Made by a program: the position numbers and the translations under genes
DNA from: Gnetum montanum
Taxonomy: Eukaryota; Streptophyta; Gnetopsida; Gnetales; Gnetaceae
Direction of reading: 5' to 3'
Assembly (NCBI GenBank): GCA_015680685.1
Contig: MNCI01001967.1
Span: 650,792-714,791, forward strand
Length of the DNA stretch: 64,000 bases
Shown: one piece after another, positions 57,416-64,000 of the stretch
Numbering within the stretch: the first letter of the stretch is position 1
Layout of the letters: each line of letters opens with the position of its first letter
The notes under the pieces: model-generated
Databases searched by the model: none
What the model was told of the DNA's origin: nothing
What the model saw: only the letters and a program-made list of their open reading frames with translations

Positions 57416-58770
57416 TAAGTAAGATTAATAACTACTTTTCATTTTCTTTAATTTTACAACTTTTTGTTTTCCAGTATTTTATTTTTCAATTTCTTGTTTT
57501 ATCTTTTTGTCTTATTGTCTTTTTATCTTTTTGTCTTATTGTCTTTTTATCTTTTTGTCTTATTGTCTTTTTATCTTTTTATAAGTAATCTCATCTATGA
57601 ATAAAACACTCATGTGGCTCGTTGGTTGAGGTGTGCTCTATGTTATCGAGTCTTGAAAGATCAATTATTTGGATAGTGAGCCCACTACATCCACTCATGC
57701 ACTCTACAAATAGGAGGTTTTGTTCGAGGGTATAGTGATATTCTTGACATCCTTGAAACTTAAAATTAATTTTGTGTTCATTATACCCAGAATGAAGAAG
57801 GATGGACCAAGAGGGAATGATTAGTGTGTGACATCAAGGGGACTTGTGGATTCTCTTTGGTGATGTTTGTGGCAGTTATCATGCAACATGGTCGTACTAA
57901 GATCCTTGTAGATCTAATGAAAAATGGGAGTAAGAGTAATCAAAAGGCACTCAAAAACCCAATGCTGTTCTAGGGGCTCTCACTGGAAAGACATGCATCC
58001 ATGCCTGAAGGTTGGTAGCTTCTCTTGATTCAGAAATAAAAAAAAAGAGAAAAAAAAAAACAAAACAAAGTGCCACAAAGCAAAAATCACTCCTCCCTTG
58101 AACAAAATGCCAAGTGATCGTACGCCTTGCTGTGATGGTACTCTCATAGTCGCTCATCATGGGATGAAATAATGCGGTGTCATTGATTAGAGGAATGGAC
58201 TTGGTCCTGATCTTGGAATAACTGGTTAATGACACATTAATCATGCTTTACATGCAGGATTCACTGTGCCCTGGGTCAGTTACCTCATGTCCCAATCTCT
58301 ATAATCCTTCTATACACCATCTCATCTCGCTGTTCATGTAATTGTTGCCCGTGTCTCATATAGCGTAGAATTATTACCTCATTTCGGTGGTATCTACATG
58401 TGTATGTTTTGTGAAACGAGTATGGATTACGTTTAACCCTTCTAGTGCCTACGGACATTTTAAGGTGTGGTCACGCAAGGGCATTTTAGGTTGGAACCTG
58501 CTTTGGGGAGGACCCACTTGCGTAAATTTTTCAATTTTTACTTGTTGCATACCACCACATCATCTTATACCCTTTGAGTACTTTCTTGCCAAATCTATTC
58601 TTTCCTTTGTCATCATTTTATCAAACGTTCCTCAAAACCAAGTCCTTTTATGTGTCACCTAACAAACAAGGTTTAAAATTAAACTTTTAGGACAACTTCC
58701 TTGAAAAAATTTCTGACTCTAAAATCACACTAAGAAAAGAATTCAACAATTATTAAAGGCAATGAGTAAG
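57416..58770 (+). other. Non-coding linker of element H
   Basis: Three tandem copies of a TTATTGTCTTTTTATCTTTT-like unit (about 57500-57580), the GACATGCATCCATGCC block (57990-58010) and the conserved CTGCTTTGGGGAGGACCC block (58495-58527). The internal promoter-like array seen in element E is absent. Confidence 0.6.
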
Positions 58771-58832
58771 GTATGAAATCATTGAACTTTTTTCAATAAC
58801 CTTACTAATAATTGATCTTTGTGTGATTATAG
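58771..58832 (+). other. Predicted 62-nt intron before ORF2 of element H
   Basis: AAG|GTATGA donor (58768-58776), TACTAAT branch site (58803-58809), GATTATAG end, then ATG GCC CCT. Confidence 0.58.
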
Positions 58833-59290
58833 ATGGCCCCTAAAAGAAGACAATAAGGAGGACCCTCTCAAGGTACAATCGAACGACTAGGGGGAGGCAA
58901 AGGCCAAGGACTTCATGCAGAACATGCAAAGAAGGAGGCACAATCGCTAAGCATCCATCATGGAACTCCTATTACTACATAATCTATCCAAGAAAAAGGT
59001 GGAGAGGTCAGGGCCCAAGCCTATGAAGAGGAATGATGGCTATTTGCAGCATAACATGTCAAGGCCAATCAAGTGTTCCTGCAACTGCCATGTTCATGGA
59101 AAGTGCCAAATCCATCAAACATTGAACATCAGCATGGATGGCTCATAATCCTTGGATAGAAGAAGAGAAACATCAAGAGCTTCTTCAACGGTATCAATCT
59201 CAGAAGCTTGATTGTGCAGGACAAAGGAGAGGCACCTATAGAGGAGCCACTACTATTGGGAACCCCATGAGTTCCACAAGTTTTATCTTT
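58833..59290 (+). pseudogene. ORF2 of element H, central domain deleted
   Basis: Starts MAPKRRQ, like the MVPKRG of element E. About 50 codons in, it jumps to sequence matching the last 80 codons of element E ORF2 (AYEEE-x-WLF, then FLQLPCSW...PNPSNI). Compared with E, about 2.4 kb (40815-43195), including the whole conserved domain and coiled coil, is missing, and the join keeps the reading frame. Stops at codon 8 and later. It keeps the start, intron and terminus but none of the protein core. Confidence 0.65.
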
Positions 59291-59430
59291 TGTGTTTGTG
59301 TCCAAATTTTGTTTAATCCTACACTGTGGCATGAATAAATTCCTAGTCAGTCAATAATCCCATACCTATCCACTATGTAATTAATTGAACTTGTTCCTCA
59401 ATTTCTTTGACCCGAGGACGAGTTGTTATT

Positions 59431-59444
59431 CAGTTGTGGGGGTA
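59431..59444 (+). other. Polypurine tract of element H
   Basis: CAGTTGTGGGGGTA immediately before the 3' LTR. Confidence 0.8.
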
Positions 59445-60312
59445 TGATGAGTCATGGTCTATCAGGCCCAATTATCGGAGCCCTGATACAAGATATGGTC
59501 TGTTAGGCCTAGTTATTGGACCCCCAATATCGCAACTGCGATATCACGTACGCGATATTACAGCCTACCTTAATTTCTATAAATAAGAGGTAGCTTTTCT
59601 TGTTCTAGGAGTTAGTTCTTAGTTCCTTATCCAAACTCTTGCAGTTTTTCCTTCTTAGAGTTAGAATTATTTCCTAGTGTATGGCCGCAGTGCGGTGATT
59701 GTAATTGTACAACATCCTTTATTTGAGTGTGACGTACTTGGACAGACACATGACCAGAAATAAGGATCGAGATTACTTCATCATTGTAGCATTCACTTAG
59801 TTTAATTATTTATTTATTTAATTGTTATTTACTGCTTTCTTAGTTAATATCTCTCACCCTTATCTCCTATTAAACACGGAATGAGTACGACTTAATCACG
59901 AGCATTTAAGTGTGACTACTTGGTAACCCAATAGCAAAACTAGGATCTGCGCTTGGTAATCCCAGTAGTAGTTGTGCACGAGCTCCAAGATGTGTACGGA
60001 TGATTGAGGAATGGATACTCATCACACTTAGGCTAGCTTAGATTCTCTCTCACCCTTTCTCTCATAGCTTAGTTAATCTTATTTACCATCATACCCAAGA
60101 GTAGCGTTAGCATAGGAACACATCATACACCTGACTCTAGACTAAACCATATGTGAAAAAGTTAACACTAGTTCAAATGGGAAGACAACGAATTGCGACC
60201 TAAGGATAACTATCTAGATACCACAACTAGTCCATCTACGAAGTTCGACTGGATCGTGCGTGAAATGCTCGTATTCGTATGGTTGAGTGTAGGGGTATCT
60301 CGCCACTCATCA
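59445..60312 (+). repeat. 3' LTR of element H
   Basis: 868 bp, TGATGAG...CTCATCA, U3 with GATATCAC/CGCGATATT motifs (59520-59560), TATAAATAAG at about 59579. Followed by CCACT. Confidence 0.9.
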
Positions 60313-60715
60313 CCACTCAAATAAGACATCGTACAACTGACTCAAATCCACACTATGGGTACTCATTGGTTGTTCTCTAAGATTACAAAATAAAATTACA
60401 AGAGTTTGGCTACTCTATTGAAAAAATAATGTCATAAACATGACTATGAACATGTATTTATAGATTTTATTACTGAACTACATTGATGGGGCCTCATCAA
60501 TGCAACATTTGCATTGACAGGGCCACGTTGATGGGGCCTCATTGATAGGGCCTTGTCAACAGGGCCACGTCGATGAGGCCTAGTTATCGAGGCCTAGTTA
60601 TAGGGGCCTGGCTATCAAGGCCTAGATATTGAGGCTAAGATATCAAAGCCAAGATATCGAAGCTAACAAAAAATTAACTTTTTGCCAAATATCCCAGCCA
60701 ACTAATGATTCATCT
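60313..60715 (-). repeat. 5' LTR of element G, part 2
   Basis: Continues 54779. U3 array of GATGGGGCCTC and, further right, ATCGAGGCCTAG/ATATCGAAGC units (60478-60665), a mix of two motif types. Ends TTCATCT at about 60715. Confidence 0.78.
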
Positions 60716-61120
60716 ACCGTGCATAATCCCAAGAGTAAGGAGGTGAAGATGAAAGGATTGTTGGATGCTTTTCATCTCTTACTAGAAGTTGCAATAGTAA
60801 GAGGATAGCCACAATAGCCTCAACCGCTGCATGTGCCTAAAGCTGGAGAAGGTTCATTAAAGCCTCAAGAGACTCCACCATCTAGGATCATGTGATCTTT
60901 TCAATTCTCTTCATGCCATCAGAGGGTGTGTTGTCTAATTTTTGTTTGGTGTTCAATTTTGTGTCGTGAACACCACAAATTTGTGATTTTGTTAATTTGT
61001 ACACTTGGGCACTTAGTTTTGTCATGATAATTTTGTTGTGTCATGTGCTAGTCAATAATTCCATACCTTCCCAATTTTGTAAAGAACTCAAGGATGAATT
61101 TTCATTCAGTTGTGGGGGTA
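60716..61120 (+). mobile_element. Element I: 3' internal remnant with polypurine tract
   Basis: Left end abuts the LTR of element G. It holds the 3' end of an internal region: a short Gln/Pro-rich frame around 60800-60890, the ATTCCATACCTTCCCAATTTTG-like stretch also seen before the 3' LTR of F, and CAGTTGTGGGGGTA at 61107-61120. No ORF2 domain visible. Confidence 0.6.
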
Positions 61121-62018
61121 TGATGAGTCACAAATTAGCCATGTCAATGAGGCATCATCGACTGGGCCAAGTCGACTAGGCCTTGTCAATGCATTATTTG
61201 ATGTGTTGATATGTCCCTACAACGTAGGGCCTATTCTTGGCTATAAATACATGCCAATCCATTGTGTTATAGGATATCTTCAGTCATAGTTGCAATGAAG
61301 CTCTTGCAGTTTTTACATTCGAAATTTAGAATATTTTCTTGAGTGCTCGCAACAAGAATCATTGAGTGTATAGATCTTTATTTGAGCACTTTTGTACCTA
61401 AGCATGAGAGTGTGTATGGAAATAAAGATGAGCTTCTTGATAAACCTTACAGCATTCTAGATAGCTTATATGTTTTATTCATGCATTTAATGTCTTCAGT
61501 TATTTATTCAATGTTCTTTAGTCATTAATCTAATCAAGTAATCAAGCAAGATAAGCTAAATAGTGATTAAGTAAACACATAAGTACGACTACTTTGAGCA
61601 TGCATATAACATTTGGTAATCATAGCAGCGCTTAATGCTTGGTAACCCATCAATGTTATATATGTTCAAGAAGTGTATAGCAAGTGGGACTAGATACTTA
61701 TGTTAGGACTAGTTAAACAATAGTTAGTCAATTAGATCAAACTAGACATTAAATTAATTTATTCTCTATCCTGTTTATTTCAAGTACCAAAACCATAAAA
61801 TATAAAATGATAAAAATCATGTCCCTCAATTACACTTAAACCATACCCTTGAGTTGCACAAGTGTGGTTGGGAAGATAACAAACATTCTCAATGCCTAGT
61901 TTACTCCTAGTGAACTAGTGCATTGTAAAACTATAGAGTCCGCAAAATTCAATCAGATTGCATGTGAACACTTTGTGATTCATATAGTTGGACGTAGGGG
62001 TACCTCAACCACTCGTCA
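61121..62018 (+). repeat. 3' LTR of element I
   Basis: 898 bp, TGATGAG...CTCGTCA, U3 of the GGGCC/GTCGACTAGGCC type (61140-61210), TATAAATACATG at about 61242. Inserted into LTR fragment J. Confidence 0.82.
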
Positions 62019-62523
62019 AGTTACCAAGTGTTAGGCTACTAGGTGTACCAAGCAATAACACTGCGGGGATTATCAAGCATTAATGGTATGTTCGAGGTGG
62101 TCTTGTTTATGTATGATTATCGAGGATATTAACTAACTAAGTTCATGAATATAAAATGCATAAGTAAGAAAGTGCATAATGGAAACATTAAACTATTCTT
62201 AATTGTTGCAAGGAATTTCAAGAATCTCGTCTTTATTGCCAACACATCAAAGTGTTCAGGTACATTGATGTTCAAATAAGGATTCATACAATCATTGAAG
62301 TCCTATTGTCAATGCTTAGAAAATATTCTAATTTTGATGGAAGAAAACTACAAGAACTTGGCTACTCTATTAACTTAATGTGCCATAAATGCAATGGGTA
62401 TGCACATTTATATAAGCAAGACTAGACACTACATCGATGCATCTGACCATGCATTAACAGGGATGCATTGATGGGGCTACATTGATGCATGCCCATCGAC
62501 ATAGCTTGTTGAATGGTTCATCA
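62019..62523 (-). repeat. LTR fragment J
   Basis: Matches the middle-to-end of minus-strand LTRs of the A/B type (compare 28430-28994), ending TTCATCA. Its left part was displaced or lost when element I inserted. No primer tract follows, so it was a 5' LTR or a solo LTR. Confidence 0.75.
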
Positions 62524-62867
62524 TTGAAAAACCATTATTGCATTCCTTGTGAGTTAAAAGGAAAATGAATAGCTCCAAAAGTTTATTAGTTTTATGTTTA
62601 TGAAAAATAAATATTATTGTATTTATCATCATTATCACAACATAGATGTGGGGTTGGTTATGAGTTCATTTAAGATTAAGATTTGGATTTTAATTAGTTA
62701 CAAGTTTTCTTGATGGGTCATCATTTGGAGTGATGATAAAGTGTTTGTTTTTCATGTTCTAAGATTTCGGGTTTAATCTTGAGTGTAAGTACTCAAAAAG
62801 AGGTTATATCTTTCTTCATTCACAAACTTTTGAAAACTATGCTTTTGCAAGATGAACCTTTGGATAG
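62524..62867. other. Unassigned spacer, possible SINE-like piece
   Basis: No coding frame. At 62690-62790 a TTGGAGTGATGATAAAG stretch and, 35-40 bp on, a TCGGGTTTAATCTTGAG stretch loosely resemble the A and B boxes of tRNA-derived SINEs. Not convincing without a search. Confidence 0.25.
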
Positions 62868-63616
62868 TGATGAGCCTGCTGTCATGCCTATAAATAAGAG
62901 GTGGCTTTCCCTTGTTCAATCATCTAGAGTTAGTCCCTTAGCCAAACTATAGTAGTTTTACCATTCCAGAGTTAGAATAATTTCCATATGCCCGCAGTAG
63001 GAGTCTCAAAGTCAATGGATCTTTATTCGAGCAAATTATACCTGAGCACACATTTGTGTACGACAATAAAGACAAACTTTCTGATAAACCTTGCAGCATA
63101 TGGACTAAGCTAAATAGGATTTAATTATTGTTAAATGTTTAAATGCTTTCCTAGATAATTAATCTCTCTCAACCCTTGACTTTCCTAGTTAAGTGCATTC
63201 AGTACGACCACTTCGAGCACGTGTGTAATGCTTGGTAACCCAGTAACAAGTAGAGTTTGGTAATCCCAGTAGCGTTGCACTAGTTCAGGGTGTGTGCGGC
63301 AAGTGGGAATGGATACTGTTGCTAGGATAATTAGAACTTAGTTAATGAATAATCAATGGAAATTAGTTATTTAGTTCTCTTCACCCTTCTCTACTAGCAT
63401 AGGCATTAAAAAGAGAAAAGATATAAAAATCATACACCTCAGGCTTACTTAACCATACAACCGTGACAATACAAGTAAGTCTGGGAAGATAGCAATTGAT
63501 TAACCTTAAGTGTTCCATTAGGGCGCATAAGCACTTAGTCCTTGGAGTTTGACCGAATCGCGTGTGAGCTACTCATATTCGTATGGTTGAGTGTAGGGGT
63601 ACCTTGCCACTCATCA
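62868..63616 (+). repeat. 5' LTR of element K, almost no U3
   Basis: 749 bp, TGATGAG...CTCATCA. TATAAATAAG begins only about 22 bp from the LTR start, where related LTRs have 80-120 bp of palindromic repeats. The rest matches the LTRs of F. Confidence 0.85.
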
Positions 63617-63617
63617 T

Positions 63618-63635
63618 TGGCGCCGTTGCTAGGGA
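63618..63635 (+). other. Primer binding site, tRNA-Asp type (element K)
   Basis: TGGCGCCGTTGCTAGGGA. This is the only copy in the window that keeps CGCC, as in the tRNA-Asp complement. Confidence 0.88.
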
Positions 63636-63762
63636 CTTAGTTGTTTGTGCGCTACGTAGAACATAGGAGATCATCCATATCATTGGGAGCTAGAACGAAC
63701 CCTTAGGGTTGATCAAAAGAAAAAATAAGATAATGGTAAACTACACACTGAACAAGACAAAA

Positions 63763-63880
63763 ATTTCTTCTTCTTCACACAAAAGCACTTCACCGCCTAG
63801 GACCAACACTAGAGACAGTCGGTGGCACAACACACATAACCAAAATCCACCAATTTCTCAACAATTCCGTGTGTGTACTG
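63763..63880 (+). pseudogene. gag: Gag N-terminus of element K (type I)
   Basis: Aligns with the gag start of elements C and F. The start codon is ATT in place of ATG (63763-63765), after which SSSSHKSTSPPR and a HNQNPPISQQFRV stretch follow. Similarity to gag ends at about 63880, where a different, more GC-rich sequence begins. An upstream ATG (63733) in the same frame could in principle serve. Confidence 0.65.
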
Positions 63881-64000
63881 ACCTAAATCGTCGATGTGAG
63901 GCTGGAATGGAAACAGACACCGAAAGATTGTTGGGCAACCACAGCTGACCCTGCCTTCGCTTGAGGGCAAGCTGGAAAATGGAACGAAGGCAGAGTGCCT
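63881..64000. other. Right-edge sequence of different composition with nested hairpin
   Basis: More GC-rich than the rest. Arms CTGCCTTCG (63951-63959) and CGAAGGCAG (63985-63993) are perfect inverted repeats enclosing GCTTG/CAAGC (63959-63963 and 63968-63972). It does not match gag of the other elements. Confidence 0.45.

Larger units (their letters stand above)
54780..60312 (+). mobile_element. Element H: short gag-only LTR element nested in element G
   Basis: Perfect duplication CCACT (54775-54779 and 60313-60317). It has a 5' LTR with internal deletion, primer site, gag type II in one frame, linker, predicted intron, a shrunken ORF2, polypurine tract and full 3' LTR. At 5.5 kb it has no protease, RT or integrase. 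The youngest insertion in its nest. Confidence 0.9.
53640..60715 (-). mobile_element. Element G: partial LTR element (gag start, PBS, 5' LTR), interrupted by element H
   Basis: The minus strand has an LTR (54168-54779 plus 60313-60715), primer site (54149-54166) and the start of gag type II to about 53650, where it is cut off. The LTR halves join perfectly once element H and one CCACT are removed, as shown by the intact solo LTR at 31910-31945. Confidence 0.8.
62868..64000 (+). mobile_element. Element K: LTR element, 5' end only
   Basis: 5' LTR (62868-63616), primer site (63618-63635) and the beginning of gag type I. Runs to, or is cut before, the right edge. Confidence 0.8.

Overview
This window is nuclear plant DNA made almost entirely of nested, decayed LTR retrotransposons. 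The coding order gag-PR-RT-RNase H-integrase (Ty3/gypsy), 5-bp target duplications, primer sites matching plant tRNA-Asp, AT-rich spacers and N gaps all point to a large, repeat-rich seed-plant or other vascular-plant genome. I cannot name the species. I found no intact host gene, rRNA, tRNA or CRISPR array. Every coding region seen is broken, so all are called pseudogenes.

Layout, with my own element letters. Element A (minus, 1-9860) is an Athila/Tat-branch Ty3/gypsy copy whose 3' end lies off the left edge. Its intact 5' LTR end abuts the middle of ORF2 of element B (minus, 9861-28994), so A is inserted in B. Element C (minus, 11547-21430, duplication CACAC) is also inserted in B. 28995-31065 is unassigned AT-rich DNA. 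Element D (plus, about 31066-35804) is a Tat-lineage pol remnant whose second RNase H is split by a minus-strand solo LTR (31308-32180, duplication CCATG). Element E (plus, 35805-44487, duplication GTCAA) carries gag and a long 3' gene (ORF2) but no pol. A LINE reverse-transcriptase relic follows. Element F (plus, 45291-52704, duplication CTTTA) has gag and protease, with RT to integrase deleted. Element G (minus, 53640-60715) is partial. Its LTR holds element H (plus, 54780-60312, duplication CCACT), a gag-only relative of E. Element I (3' end plus LTR), J (an LTR piece) and K (LTR, PBS and gag start, running off the right edge) finish the window.

How the parts fit: A, B and C are decayed autonomous-type elements with a gag beginning MSSS or MSPS. 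E, G and H share a second gag type (M-x-L plus an IHWRTN motif) and lack pol, so they would have needed enzymes from elements like A-C. All share LTR ends TGATGAG...CTCATCA, a tRNA-Asp primer site and a G-rich plus-strand primer.

The most interesting signal is downstream of pol. Six elements (A, B, C, E, F, H) each carry what looks like a 56-62 nt intron (AAG|GTAT donor, usually a TACTAA branch site, AG directly before an ATG) that opens a 3' gene, ORF2. In A and E this gene encodes a related domain, followed in E by a long coiled coil. In A, B and E an internal array of palindromes plus a TATA box lies about 0.5 kb upstream of ORF2, and the palindromes match the U3 type of that element's own LTR group. 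This suggests a separately promoted, spliced 3' gene in the position that Athila elements use for an env-like gene.

Assembly caution: single Ns at 15214, 20604, 20722 and 20900 mark joins. One piece (20605-20721) is inverted, one 45-bp stretch is duplicated, and 48344-48669 is a run of Ns.
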